From Pseudomonas fluvialis (GTDB taxonomy: Bacteria > Pseudomonadota > Gammaproteobacteria > Pseudomonadales > Pseudomonadaceae): 55,682 nucleotides of DNA. The position numbers and the translations under genes were made by a program. How positions within the stretch are numbered: position 1 is the first letter of the stretch; each line of letters starts with the position of its first letter. The notes under the pieces are model-generated. The model did no database searches. It worked only from the letters and a program-made list of their open reading frames with translations, and was not told where the DNA came from. Below are positions 26,498 to 36,234 of the stretch, piece by piece. The stretch is from assembly GCF_002234375.1 (NCBI RefSeq), contig NZ_NMQV01000018.1, forward strand, positions 1 to 55,682, written 5' to 3'.

Positions 26498-26938
26498 ATG
26501 AATGCCTACCTGCTGCTGAAAATCAGCCACAGCCTGCCTGCCGTACTCCTGCTGCTTGGCGTGCTGGCGCATACCTTCATGCTGTTCAAGGCGCAGCGCA
26601 GCGGCGACGTCGCCGTGCTGCAACGCAAGCTGCGGGTGACCCGCCGCTACAGCCTGCCGGCGCTGTTCGTGCTGGCGCTGAGCTTGCCGGTGAGCGGCTG
26701 GCTGCTGGTTGACTACGCGGGCTGGCCGCTGAGCCAGCTGTGGCTGCTGCTGAGTACCGCGCTGTATGGCCTGCTGCTGCTGTTCGGGCTGTTGCTGGCC
26801 GGTCGCCTGGCCGCCTGGCAGAACCTGTCGGGCAGCCCGGCGGCGGATCGCCCGCGCCTGCTCTGTACGCTGTACGCGCTGGGCAGCCTGCTGCTGTTGC
26901 TGGCGATTTCCGCGCTGATGGGCGCCAAGCCGATGTAA
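26498..26938 (+). CDS. DUF2269-like integral membrane protein
   Basis: The 146-residue product has four hydrophobic spans (about 12-30, 53-72, 80-100, 123-143) and fits the DUF2269 group of small inner-membrane proteins of unknown function. The N-terminal His in LKISHSLPAVLLLLGVLAHTF recalls heme-binding helices, but this is only a resemblance. Start ATG at 26498, four bases after the ilvA stop, implies coupling with ilvA. The frame is open upstream inside ilvA but that part is not used. Confidence 0.75.
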   Translation: MNAYLLLKISHSLPAVLLLLGVLAHTFMLFKAQRSGDVAVLQRKLRVTRRYSLPALFVLALSLPVSGWLLVDYAGWPLSQLWLLLSTALYGLLLLFGLLLAGRLAAWQNLSGSPAADRPRLLCTLYALGSLLLLLAISALMGAKPM

Positions 26939-26957
26939 GCAGGCGCCGGGCGGGTGT

Positions 26958-27614
26958 TCAGCGCAGGCTGAGCACCGGCCAGCCGCGCGCCTCGGCGGTG
27001 GCGCGCAGCACCTCGTCGGGGTCGACGGCTACCGGATGGCTGACCGCCTCGAGCAGCGGCAGGTCGTTGCGCGAGTCGCTGTAGAAGTAACTGTCCTCCA
27101 GGCTGTGCCCGGTTTCCGCCAGCCACTGCTGCAGGCGCAGCACCTTGCCGTGCTGGTAGCAGGGCGTGCCGGTGATCTGTCCGCTATAGCGGCCGTCCTG
27201 CATGCCGCACTCGGTGGCAATCAGCGTATCCACGCCGAGCCGTGCGGCGATCGGCGCGGTGACGAAACGGTTGGTCGCGGTGATGATCACCAGCAGGTCG
27301 CCGGCGGCGCGGTGCTGCGCCAGCAGGGCCTCGCCCTTGGGCAGAATCAGCGGTTCGATGACTTCCTGCATGAACTCGGCATGCCATTGCGCCAGCTGCG
27401 CCAGGCTGCTGCGGCCGAGAATCTCCTGGCTGAAATTCTGGTAGGCCACTACATCCAGTTGGCCGGCGCAGTAGTCGGCGTAGAAGGCATTGTTGCGTGC
27501 CTCGTAGGCCTGGGCGTCGACCAGGCCGCGACGGCAGACGAATTCGCCCCAGCTGTGGTCGCTGTCACCGGCCAGCAGGGTGTTGTCGAGATCGAAGAGG
27601 GCCAGACGGGGCAT
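26958..27614 (-). CDS. HAD-IB family phosphatase
   Basis: The 218-residue protein is a haloacid-dehalogenase-type phosphatase of the SerB-like IB subfamily. Motif I is [12 protein letters not shown], motif II includes IITATNRF, and motif III is in the [14 protein letters not shown] segment. The orthologous position in P. aeruginosa (next to rppH) has been annotated as a possible histidinol-phosphatase, but the substrate cannot be read here. ATG at 27614 was chosen because family homology ([11 protein letters not shown]) begins there; the frame is open 39 codons further. Divergent from rppH. Confidence 0.85.
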   Translation of the reverse strand: MPRLALFDLDNTLLAGDSDHSWGEFVCRRGLVDAQAYEARNNAFYADYCAGQLDVVAYQNFSQEILGRSSLAQLAQWHAEFMQEVIEPLILPKGEALLAQHRAAGDLLVIITATNRFVTAPIAARLGVDTLIATECGMQDGRYSGQITGTPCYQHGKVLRLQQWLAETGHSLEDSYFYSDSRNDLPLLEAVSHPVAVDPDEVLRATAEARGWPVLSLR

Positions 27615-27753
27615 GTCGTGCGGTTTCCAGGTGGTCGTGGGCGCGCCAGAATAGCCGCTTTGCCTGGGCTTTCCCAGCCGCGCCAAGGCTGCGTTGCCGC
27701 TGTTGCCGGCTTTGTGGAACAATGCCGGCACATGCGTTTGCGAGGTGGTTCAA

Positions 27754-28233
27754 GTGATCGATTCCGATGGTTTTCGCCCCAATGTCGGCATCATCCTCGC
27801 CAATGATGTTGGCCAGGTGCTGTGGGCGCGGCGTATCAACCAGGATGCCTGGCAATTTCCCCAGGGCGGTATCAACGCCCAGGAGTGTCCGGAGCAGGCG
27901 CTGTTCCGCGAGCTCAACGAAGAAGTCGGCCTGACTCCTCAGGATGTGAAGATCCTCGCCTGTACGCGCGGCTGGCTGCGTTATCGTCTGCCCCAGCGCA
28001 TGGTGCGTACGAACAGCCAGCCGCTGTGTATCGGCCAGAAACAGAAATGGTTTTTGCTGCGTCTGACCGGCGACGAGCAACGGGTGCGCATGGATGCCTC
28101 GGGCAAGCCCGAGTTCGATGGCTGGCGCTGGGTCAGCTATTGGTACCCGCTCAACCAGGTCGTCAATTTCAAGCGTGAGGTCTATCGGCGCGCCTTGAAG
28201 GAGTTGGCCCCGCGTCTGCTGGCGCGGGACTGA
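27754..28233 (+). CDS. rppH: RNA pyrophosphohydrolase RppH
   Basis: RppH removes pyrophosphate from the 5' end of primary transcripts and starts RNase E-dependent mRNA decay. The 159-residue Nudix protein has the box [20 protein letters not shown] with the usual WQFPQGG before it. The start is GTG at 27754, giving the family N-terminus (M)[13 protein letters not shown], with GAGG upstream; an ATG 20 codons earlier has no homology. It is followed 18 bp later by ptsP, the same rppH-ptsP pair known in Pseudomonas and Escherichia. Confidence 0.96.
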   Translation: MIDSDGFRPNVGIILANDVGQVLWARRINQDAWQFPQGGINAQECPEQALFRELNEEVGLTPQDVKILACTRGWLRYRLPQRMVRTNSQPLCIGQKQKWFLLRLTGDEQRVRMDASGKPEFDGWRWVSYWYPLNQVVNFKREVYRRALKELAPRLLARD

Positions 28234-28251
28234 ACACACAGGATATTCGGC

Positions 28252-30531
28252 ATGCTCAATACGCTGCGCAAGATCGTCCAGGAAGTGAACGCCGCCAAGG
28301 ATCTCAAGGCGGCCTTGACGATCATCGTGCAGCGCGTCAAGGAGACCATGGGCAGCCAGGTCTGCTCGGTCTACCTGCTTGACCCGGAGAGCAACCGCTT
28401 CGTGCTGATGGCCACCGACGGCCTCAACAAGCGGGCGATCGGCAAGGTCAGCATGAGCCCCAACGAGGGCCTGGTCGGCCTGGTCGGCAGCCGTGAAGAG
28501 CCGCTCAATCTGGAGCATGCCTCGGAACACCCCCGTTATCGCTACTTCGCCGAGACCGGCGAGGAGCGCTATGCCTCCTTCCTCGGCGCACCGATCATCC
28601 ACCACCGTCGGGTGATGGGCGTGCTGGTGGTGCAGCAGAAGGAGCGACGCCAGTTCGACGAGGGCGAAGAAGCCTTCCTGGTGACCATGAGCGCACAGCT
28701 GGCCGGGGTTATCGCGCATGCCGAGGCGACCGGCACCATTCAGGGCCTGGGCAAGCAGGGCAAGGGTATTCAGGAGGCCAAGTTCGTTGGCGTGCCCGGT
28801 TCGCCCGGTGTGGCGGTGGGCCCGGCGCTGGTCATGCTGCCGCCGGCTGACCTCGACGTGGTGCCGGACAAGCGCATCGAGGATATCGAGGCCGAGCTGG
28901 CCAATTTCACCCAGGCCCTTGAAGCGGTCCGCGAGGACATGCGCACGCTGTCGGCCAAGCTGGCCACCCAGCTGCGCCCCGAGGAGCGCGCGCTGTTCGA
29001 TGTGTACCTGATGATGCTCGACGATGCGGCCATCGGCCAGGAAGTCAGCCAGATCATCCGCCAGGGGCAGTGGGCACAAGGTGCGCTGCGCCAGGTGGTG
29101 GCCGAGCACGTCAAGGGCTTCGAGCTGATGGATGATGCCTACCTGCGCGAGCGGGCGTCGGACGTCAAGGACCTCGGCCGCCGGCTGCTCGCCTACCTGC
29201 AGCAGGCGCACAAGGAAAAACTCACCTACCCGGACAACACCATTCTGGTCAGCGAGGAGCTGACCCCGGCGATGCTCGGTGAAGTGCCGGAAGGCAAGCT
29301 GGCCGGCCTGGTCTCGGTGCTCGGCTCGGGCAACTCGCACGTGGCGATTCTCGCCCGCGCCATGGGTATTCCCACGGTCATGGGGGTGGTCGACCTGCCC
29401 TACGCCAAGGTCGACGGCATCCAGCTGATCGTCGATGGCTACCATGGCGAGGTGTTCACCAACCCGTCCGCCGAGCTGCGTCGTCAGTACGACGAGGTGG
29501 TCGAGGAAGAGCGCCAGCTGAACAAGGGCCTGGATGCCCTGCGCGAGCTGCCCTGCGAGACGCTGGATGGCCAGCGCATGCCGTTGTGGGTCAATACCGG
29601 GCTGCTCGCCGACATCACCCGTGCCCAGGAGCGCGGCGCCGAGGGCGTCGGCCTGTATCGCACGGAAGTGCCGTTCATGGCGCGTGAGCGTTTCCCCAGC
29701 GAGAAGGAGCAGCTGGCGATCTACCGCGAGCAGCTGCAGGCCTTCCACCCGCTGCCGGTGACCATGCGTACCCTGGATATCGGTGGCGACAAGGCGCTGC
29801 CGTATTTTCCGATCAAGGAAAGCAACCCCTTCCTCGGCTGGCGCGGCATCCGTATTACCCTCGACCACCCGGAAATCTTCCTGGTGCAGGTGCGCGCCAT
29901 GCTCAAGGCCAGTGAGGGCCTGAACAACCTGCGCATCCTCTTGCCGATGATTTCCGGCGTGCAGGAGCTGGAAGAAGCTCTGCACCTGATTCACCGTGCC
30001 TGGGGCGAAGTGCGTGACGAGGGACTGGACGTGGTCATGCCGCCGGTCGGGGTGATGATCGAAGTGCCGGCGGCGGTCTATCAGATCCGCGATCTGGCGC
30101 GGCAGGCCGACTTCATCTCGGTGGGTTCCAACGACCTGACCCAGTACCTGCTGGCGGTTGACCGCAACAATGCACGGGTGGCCGATCTCTACGACTTCCT
30201 GCACCCGGCGGTGCTGCATGCGCTCAAGCTGGTGGTCGAAGGCAGCCATGCCGAAGGCAAGCCGGTGAGCATTTGCGGCGAAATGGCCGGCGACCCGGCG
30301 GCGGCCATGCTGCTGATGGCCATGGGTTTCGATTCACTGTCGATGAACGCCACCAACCTGCCCAAGGTCAAGTGGCTGCTGCGCCAGATCAGCCTGGGCA
30401 AGGCCCGCGAGCTGCTCGCCCAGGTGCTGCAGATCGACAACCCGCAGGTCATCCACAGCGCCCTGCACCTGGCCCTGCGCAACCTGGGCCTGGGCCGCAT
30501 GATCAACCCGGCGGCCAACGTCCAGGCCTGA
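28252..30531 (+). CDS. ptsP: PTS-Ntr enzyme I (PtsP, GAF + EI)
   Basis: PtsP is the phosphoenolpyruvate phosphotransferase that starts the nitrogen-related PTS (PtsP to PtsO to PtsN), a regulatory rather than transport chain. The 759-residue protein has an N-terminal GAF domain (about 10-155). EI follows, with the phosphorylated His363 in GSGNSHVAILARAMGIP. The PEP-binding barrel includes GLYRTEVPFMARERFP and DFISVGSNDLTQYLLAVDRNN, and CGEMAGDP carries the late catalytic Cys. AGGA precedes the ATG. Its stop lies inside a palindrome shared with the convergent gene. Confidence 0.97.
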   Translation: MLNTLRKIVQEVNAAKDLKAALTIIVQRVKETMGSQVCSVYLLDPESNRFVLMATDGLNKRAIGKVSMSPNEGLVGLVGSREEPLNLEHASEHPRYRYFAETGEERYASFLGAPIIHHRRVMGVLVVQQKERRQFDEGEEAFLVTMSAQLAGVIAHAEATGTIQGLGKQGKGIQEAKFVGVPGSPGVAVGPALVMLPPADLDVVPDKRIEDIEAELANFTQALEAVREDMRTLSAKLATQLRPEERALFDVYLMMLDDAAIGQEVSQIIRQGQWAQGALRQVVAEHVKGFELMDDAYLRERASDVKDLGRRLLAYLQQAHKEKLTYPDNTILVSEELTPAMLGEVPEGKLAGLVSVLGSGNSHVAILARAMGIPTVMGVVDLPYAKVDGIQLIVDGYHGEVFTNPSAELRRQYDEVVEEERQLNKGLDALRELPCETLDGQRMPLWVNTGLLADITRAQERGAEGVGLYRTEVPFMARERFPSEKEQLAIYREQLQAFHPLPVTMRTLDIGGDKALPYFPIKESNPFLGWRGIRITLDHPEIFLVQVRAMLKASEGLNNLRILLPMISGVQELEEALHLIHRAWGEVRDEGLDVVMPPVGVMIEVPAAVYQIRDLARQADFISVGSNDLTQYLLAVDRNNARVADLYDFLHPAVLHALKLVVEGSHAEGKPVSICGEMAGDPAAAMLLMAMGFDSLSMNATNLPKVKWLLRQISLGKARELLAQVLQIDNPQVIHSALHLALRNLGLGRMINPAANVQA

Positions 30532-30544
30532 GTGGCGCTCAGGC
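30526..30544. terminator. Palindrome holding both stop codons of ptsP and yrfG-like gene
   Basis: GCCTGAG-TGGCG-CTCAGGC is a seven-base perfect inverted repeat. The ptsP stop TGA (30529-30531) lies in one arm and the opposing gene's stop (TCA on the plus strand, 30539-30541) in the other. No T-run follows, so a bidirectional end of transcription is only likely, not certain. Confidence 0.5.
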
Positions 30545-31216
30545 GCTGCTCAGCAGTGCCTGACAGAGCAGCCGGTAATCCTCGATGGCGATGAACTCCT
30601 CGCTGGGCTTGGCGCCCAGGCGGCTGTCTGGATGGCTGATCGCGCGCAGGTGGGCGATGCCATAGCGCTGCGCGCTGCGCAGGATCGGCAGGCTGTCATC
30701 GATGAACAGGGTGCGTGCCGGGCTGAACGCGAAATCCTGCTGCAGGGCGAACCAGAACTGCTGGTCTTCCTTGGGGAAGCCGTAGTCGTGGGCGCTGATC
30801 AGCCGCTCGAACCAGGGTGCCAGCTCGACTTTCTCCAGCTTCAGCGACAGCGAGTCACGGTGGGCGTTGGTGATCAGCGCAACGCGCTTGCCAGCCTGGC
30901 GCAGTGCGGCGAGAAACGCCTGGGCGTGTGGGCGCAGCTGGATCAGGTGGGCGACTTCGCGCTTGAGCAGGGCCACGTCCAGGCCCAGTTCGGCGCTCCA
31001 GAAGTCCAGGCAATACCAGGTCAGCTGGCCGGCGTGCGCCTCGAACAGCGGCAGCAGCTCGGCCCGCGCCTGGGCCAGGCTGCACTGGTGATGCTCGGCA
31101 TAGCGCTGCGGCAGGTGTTGCAGCCAGAAGTGGTTGTCGAAGTGCAGGTCGAGCAGGGTGCCGTCCATATCCAGCAGCACGGTGTCGATGGCGTTCCAGG
31201 GCAGGGTGTCGGACAT
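30539..31216 (-). CDS. HAD hydrolase, YrfG-like GMP/IMP nucleotidase
   Basis: The 225-residue product is a HAD phosphatase: motif I LLDMDGTLLDLHFDN, motif II ALITNAHRDSLSLK, Lys in FPKEDQQFW, and motif IV LFIDDSLPILRSA. The sequence resembles YrfG, which dephosphorylates GMP and IMP, and it neighbours nudE as yrfG does in Escherichia. ATG at 31216 starts MSDTLPW; the open frame upstream is a shadow of nudE. Divergent from nudE across 87 bp. Confidence 0.87.
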   Translation of the reverse strand: MSDTLPWNAIDTVLLDMDGTLLDLHFDNHFWLQHLPQRYAEHHQCSLAQARAELLPLFEAHAGQLTWYCLDFWSAELGLDVALLKREVAHLIQLRPHAQAFLAALRQAGKRVALITNAHRDSLSLKLEKVELAPWFERLISAHDYGFPKEDQQFWFALQQDFAFSPARTLFIDDSLPILRSAQRYGIAHLRAISHPDSRLGAKPSEEFIAIEDYRLLCQALLSSA

Positions 31217-31249
31217 GATGATTTCGTCGCGCAGGTGGGTCCGGGGGCA

Positions 31250-31277
31250 CAGACAGGCTGGCCGGGCAGGGTATGAT
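31250..31277 (+). promoter_or_regulatory. Candidate sigma-70 promoter of nudE-cysQ
   Basis: CAGACA (31250-31255) and TATGAT (31272-31277) are separated by 16 bp and match the -35 and -10 boxes moderately and well. The predicted start of transcription is at about 31284, just before the AGGAG ribosome site of nudE. Confidence 0.45.
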
Positions 31278-31303
31278 AACCGCCTGCCACAAGGAGTGCC
31301 GTG

Positions 31304-31866
31304 ATGCGTGAGAAACCCACCGTGCTGGCCCGTGAGATCGTTGCCAGCAGCCGCCTGTTTCGTGTCGAAGAGCTGCAGCTGCGCTTCAGCAACGGCGTCG
31401 AGCGCACCTATGAGCGCCTGGCCAGCCGCGGCACCGGTTATAGCGCGGTGATGGTGGTGGCGATGCGCGACGACTGTCATGCGTTGCTGGTCGAGGAATA
31501 TTGCGGCGGCACCGATGATTACCAGCTGTCCCTGCCCAAGGGGCTGGTGGAGCCCGGCGAAGATGTGCTGGCGGCGGCCAACCGCGAGCTCAAGGAAGAG
31601 GCCGGCTACGGCGCCCGCGAGCTGGAGTGGCTGGCCGAGTTGAGCCTGTCGCCGGGCTACATGAGCCAGAAGATCCAGGTGGTGCTGGCCCGTGACCTGT
31701 ATGCCGAGCGCCTGCCGGGTGACGAGCCGGAGCCCATGCGGGTGGACCAGGTGCACCTGGGCGAGCTGGCACAACTTATCCACGATCCGCTGTTCAGCGA
31801 AGGGCGCGCCCTGGCGGCGCTGTATCTGGCGCGTGATCTGCTCATCCAGCGAGGCCTGTTCCGCCC

Positions 31867-31870
<4 letters not shown>
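31304..31870 (+). CDS. nudE: ADP-compounds hydrolase NudE
   Basis: NudE is a Nudix enzyme that cleaves ADP-ribose, NADH and Ap3A-type compounds. The 188-residue protein contains the Nudix box GLVEPGEDVLAAANRELKEE followed by AGYGA, preceded by YQLSLPKG. AGGAG lies seven bases before the ATG at 31304; an adjacent in-frame GTG at 31301 is less likely. The stop overlaps the cysQ start (ATGA), so the two are translated together. Confidence 0.94.
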
Positions 31871-32688
<818 letters not shown>

Positions 32689-32706
32689 GCGGCTGCGCAG
32701 CGGCAT

Positions 32707-34623
32707 CTAGCGCGTTTCGCGCAGGTCCGCATAGCGACAGGGGGCATAGCGGATCGGTTGGGCGAAGCCGGGGACGCGGATGCCCTGGCGGTCGATCTGC
32801 AGCTGCTGCTCGTCGATCAGCTGGTGGCCGAACTGGTAGAGGATATCCAGCTGGCCGTGCAGCGCGTGCTGCTCATAGGCCTGGGCGACGGCGCGGGTCT
32901 GCTCGCGCTGCCGGCGCCAGCTGGCCAGGCGTGCCGCGCCGTGCCGGCGGCTGAGCAGCTGCTCGGTCAGCGCCGGTGCCAGCACCACGGCACTGGCATT
33001 GTTGCCGCCAAAGCCCTTGGAGTTGAGGAAGCACAGCTGGGCCTGCTGCTCGCGGTCGGCGGTGAGGATGTCCAGCTGGCTTCGCTGCACGTCGTCGGCC
33101 ACTGCGGAGATGGTCTTGATGCCCGGCAGCAGACCATGCTGGAAACTGCCCAGCGCGGCGATCAACTGGTCGGCACTGGCCGCGGCCAGGCTGTGGCCCA
33201 GGTAGGCCTTGATCGCACAGACCGGCCACTGGCTGATGCCGAAGGCTTGCGCCACGCGGTCGAGGAGTACCGACTCGGTCACTCGGTTGGCCGGGGTGCT
33301 GGAGCCGTGGGCATGCACGAAGCTGTGGCGACGCACGCAGTCTTCGCCGAGCAGGTCGATGGCGCTGGCCACCGCCTTGGCCATGGTCAGGTAGTTGCCC
33401 GGGCCGGGCGCGGAAATGGATTTCTTGAAGCCGTCGGCATTGATGAATACCTCGGGCACCGCGCCATGGATGTCGGCGCCCAGCTGCAGGGCCAGCTCGT
33501 CATCCATGAGCAGCACGTACTGGCTCGACTCGGCCAGGGTGAACCCGCAGTTGTCGCCGAAGGGCCGGCTGGCGCGGCGCCAGTCGATGCTCGCGCTGCC
33601 TTCGCCGTTGCGCTCCTGAACCTGACGCAGGCCTTCCTCGCTGGCCAGCGCGCCCATGGCGGCGTAGCCCTCGATGCACTCGGCGGTCAGCGGCGCTTCG
33701 CTGTTGCCGACCAGCACCACCCGCGCGCTGCCGTTGTGGATGCAGTCGATGGCCTTCTGCAGGTTATAGAGGAAGGTCGCGCAGGCCCCGGTGACGCTGC
33801 CGGTGCTGCCCACGCTGCCCAGGACATAGGCATTGATGAAGTCGGCGGGCATGGTGTTGAGGCCCAGCGGCAGCATCTTGGCGCTGACCCGCTGACCTTT
33901 CAGGCGCGACTGCAGCAGGCCGCCATAGCCGGCATCGTCGAGCTGGCTCATCACGCTGCCGGAAAACACCGCGATCTGGTCCGGCGCCACCTGGCTGCAC
34001 AGGTACTCCCAGCTCAGCCCGCTGGCGCGCAGGGCGTCGGTGGCGCCGACAATCGCCAGCTGCAGGCCGCGCGGGTGAAAGTGCGAGTGGTAGAGCGCTG
34101 CCGGCTCGAAGCCGCTGGGCAGCTGGCCGGCGGATTTCACTGGCAGTTCGCGCAGGCTGTCGACCTTGACGTCGCAGCCTTCGTAGACGGTGACCTGCAC
34201 TTCGCTGGCATTGAGTGCTTCGACCACCCAGTCGCTGGGCAGCGGCTCGGGTAGCTGCTTGCGCTGGGTGATGAAGACCAGCGGCTTGCCGGCGGTGCCG
34301 GTGATGCTCAGGTTCTTCTGCCAGGGTGCCGCGTCGACATCCAGGCAGCGCGCCTCGATGCGCCGGATCAGCGTGCCGTCGCGGACCGCCTGGGCATGGT
34401 CCTGCTCGATCTGCGCCAGGCTCAACGGCTCCCCGGCGAGGCTCTGGTACTGGCCATGCTGGCTGCTGATCAGGCCCATCATCTGTGCCAGGCCAGCGAG
34501 GGTTTCCTGGCGGGCCTGGGTGGGCAGGCTGTCCAGCACGCAACGACGGAAGGCATGGTGGAACGAGCTGCGCCCGGCAGGGCTATAACCGCCGAAACCG
34601 ACGATGACAGGTAAACGTGACAT
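32707..34623 (-). CDS. fabY: Beta-ketoacyl-ACP synthase FabY
   Basis: The 638-residue protein is a thiolase-fold condensing enzyme, much longer than FabB/FabF. The nucleophile Cys281 lies in GSVTGACATFLYN, the first active-site His in FVHAHGSSTPANRV, and the second in YLGHSLAAASADQL. In P. aeruginosa the FabY class condenses acetyl-CoA with malonyl-ACP to start fatty acid synthesis in place of FabH, and fabY sits next to cysQ and nudE, as here. AAGGAG precedes the ATG at 34623. Confidence 0.92.
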   Translation of the reverse strand: MSRLPVIVGFGGYSPAGRSSFHHAFRRCVLDSLPTQARQETLAGLAQMMGLISSQHGQYQSLAGEPLSLAQIEQDHAQAVRDGTLIRRIEARCLDVDAAPWQKNLSITGTAGKPLVFITQRKQLPEPLPSDWVVEALNASEVQVTVYEGCDVKVDSLRELPVKSAGQLPSGFEPAALYHSHFHPRGLQLAIVGATDALRASGLSWEYLCSQVAPDQIAVFSGSVMSQLDDAGYGGLLQSRLKGQRVSAKMLPLGLNTMPADFINAYVLGSVGSTGSVTGACATFLYNLQKAIDCIHNGSARVVLVGNSEAPLTAECIEGYAAMGALASEEGLRQVQERNGEGSASIDWRRASRPFGDNCGFTLAESSQYVLLMDDELALQLGADIHGAVPEVFINADGFKKSISAPGPGNYLTMAKAVASAIDLLGEDCVRRHSFVHAHGSSTPANRVTESVLLDRVAQAFGISQWPVCAIKAYLGHSLAAASADQLIAALGSFQHGLLPGIKTISAVADDVQRSQLDILTADREQQAQLCFLNSKGFGGNNASAVVLAPALTEQLLSRRHGAARLASWRRQREQTRAVAQAYEQHALHGQLDILYQFGHQLIDEQQLQIDRQGIRVPGFAQPIRYAPCRYADLRETR

Positions 34624-34730
34624 GCCTGGAACTCCTTGGGCAGCACTGAAGGCGTGGGCGCGACCGGGGGTCGCAGCCAGGGGTGCCTATGCTGACGCGG
34701 AGTGTGACTGTCAGGTCACGTTGTGCCGGC

Positions 34731-35186
34731 TCAGGCGAATCCCTGCTGGCGCCAGGCTTCGTAGACCACCACGGCCACCGCATTGGACAGATTGAGGCTG
34801 CGGCACGCCGGGCGCATGGGGATCTTCAGCAACTGCTCGGCTGGCAGGCTGTCGCGAATCTCCGCGGGCAGGCCACGACTTTCCGGGCCAAAGAGGAATA
34901 TGTCACCGGGCAGATAGTGCATTTCGGCATAGCTGTGGCTAGCCTTGGTGGTGAGCGCCAGAATCCTGCCGCCGCCGATAGCTGTGATACAGTCGACCAG
35001 GCTGTGATGGCGTTTCAATGTCGCGTATTCGTGATAGTCCAGCCCGGCGCGGCGCAGGCGCTTGTCATCCAGCTCGAAACCCAGTGGCTCGATCAGGTGC
35101 AGCTGGCTGCCGGTGTTGGCACACAGGCGGATGATGTTGCCGGTATTGGGCGGAATTTCCGGCTGGAACAGCACGACATGAAACAT
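34731..35186 (-). CDS. trmL: tRNA (cytidine/uridine-2'-O-)-methyltransferase TrmL
   Basis: TrmL methylates the ribose of the wobble base of tRNA-Leu. The 151-residue SPOUT protein starts FHVVLFQPEIPPNTGNIIRL, the family hallmark. It has the trefoil-knot SAM motifs LFGPESRGLP and IPMRPACRSLNLSNAVAVV. The frame is open far upstream, but the ATG at 35186 marks the family N-terminus. It is divergent from the msh operon across 127 bp that hold the sigma-54 promoter. Confidence 0.94.
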   Translation of the reverse strand: MFHVVLFQPEIPPNTGNIIRLCANTGSQLHLIEPLGFELDDKRLRRAGLDYHEYATLKRHHSLVDCITAIGGGRILALTTKASHSYAEMHYLPGDIFLFGPESRGLPAEIRDSLPAEQLLKIPMRPACRSLNLSNAVAVVVYEAWRQQGFA

Positions 35187-35262
35187 AACAAGAGGCCTGG
35201 ATACAGGTTGAGGCAGGGAGCTGGCGCGCTGTGCGCCGGCACGAGCAAAGCATTCTACAGCC

Positions 35263-35277
35263 TGGCACCGGGTTTGC
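35263..35277 (+). promoter_or_regulatory. Near-perfect sigma-54 promoter of the msh operon
   Basis: TGGCAC (35263-35268), five bases, then TTGC (35274-35277) matches the -24/-12 consensus TGGCAC-N5-TTGC with exact spacing. Transcription would begin near 35289, about 25 bp before the first msh start codon. A GGCGC-N5-GCGCC inverted repeat (35223-35237) lies 25 bp upstream and could be an enhancer-binding-protein site. Sigma-54 promoters need an activator; which one is unknown. Confidence 0.75.
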
Positions 35278-35313
35278 CCGAAGTGCGTTGCAGGCTGTTC
35301 TGGGGGCGCAGGT

Positions 35314-36234
35314 TTGCGTTGGTTGAAGACTAGGAAGGTGCGGGTCGCTGCAGGCCTGATCGGCATCGAGTGTGGGCCGCAAGGCATCGCCCTGGCGCAG
35401 GTGGAGCGCCGCGAGGATGGCAGCCCGTTGCTGCAGCGCTGCGAGTTCCGCGCTGTGCCGCCCGCCGAGCAGGAGGCCGCACTCAAGGCACTGGTGCAGG
35501 AACATGGCCTGCAGGACATGCCGGTCAACCTGCTGCTGCACCCGGCCGACTATCAGGCTCACCTGCTGGATGCCCCCGAAGTGGCTGCCGACGAGCTGCG
35601 TGACGCGCTGCGCTGGAAAGTCCGCGAACTGGTCGGCAACAGCCTCACCGACTACGTGGTGGATGGCTTCAATCTGCCCGAGGACGCCTACCGCGGACGC
35701 GCCCGGCGCAGTTTCTGCGCGGTGCTCGACAAGGCGCGCATGCAGGCGGGCGAACGCCTGGTGCGACATGCCGGCCTGCGTCTGCAGAGTATCGATATCA
35801 CCGAGATGGCGTTTCGCAACCTGGGGCTGCTGGCGGGTGCCGAGGGCATCAACCTGGGGCTGTTGCGCCTGCGTTCCAGCGAAGGGCTGATCTGCATCCA
35901 GAACGGCAGCGAACTGTACATGAGTCGGCGCATCGAACAGGGCCTCGACCAGGCCGGCGAGGATTTCGCTAACGTGATCCTCGAAGTGCAGCGCTCGCTG
36001 GATTACTACGAAGGCCAACTGGGCAAGGGCTATATCGCCCGCCTCCTGCTGCTACCGATGAAGCGCCTGGGCGAGCCGACCCTGGCGGCGCTGAGCAGCG
36101 GGCTGGCCGTGCATGTACTGCCCCTGCGCCTGGCCGAGCTGTTTCCCGGTCAGCCGGCGGCGGAGCTGGATGATGCCGCGCAGGCCTTTTGCATCGGTGC
36201 GGTGGGCGCAGCATTGCGTCAGGAGGCCGGCTGA
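35314..36234 (+). CDS. mshI: MSHA pilus biogenesis protein MshI (PilM-like)
   Basis: The 306-residue protein resembles PilM/MshI, an actin-like ATPase-fold protein that builds the inner-membrane platform of type IV pili with PilN-like partners. Supporting segments are LIGIECGPQGIALAQVE at the N-terminus and ADELRDALRWKVRELVG. The start is uncertain: TTG at 35314 gives MRWLKTRK and follows GGGGG; GTG at 35338 is an alternative. It is the first gene of a 17-gene same-strand operon and lies just after the sigma-54 promoter. Confidence 0.85.
   Translation: MRWLKTRKVRVAAGLIGIECGPQGIALAQVERREDGSPLLQRCEFRAVPPAEQEAALKALVQEHGLQDMPVNLLLHPADYQAHLLDAPEVAADELRDALRWKVRELVGNSLTDYVVDGFNLPEDAYRGRARRSFCAVLDKARMQAGERLVRHAGLRLQSIDITEMAFRNLGLLAGAEGINLGLLRLRSSEGLICIQNGSELYMSRRIEQGLDQAGEDFANVILEVQRSLDYYEGQLGKGYIARLLLLPMKRLGEPTLAALSSGLAVHVLPLRLAELFPGQPAAELDDAAQAFCIGAVGAALRQEAG

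Noticed and set aside
32692..32701. A GCTGCGCAGC palindrome between cysQ and fabY as a terminator
   Set aside because: There is no loop and no T-run on either side; ten-base palindromes of this kind are common in GC-rich sequence.
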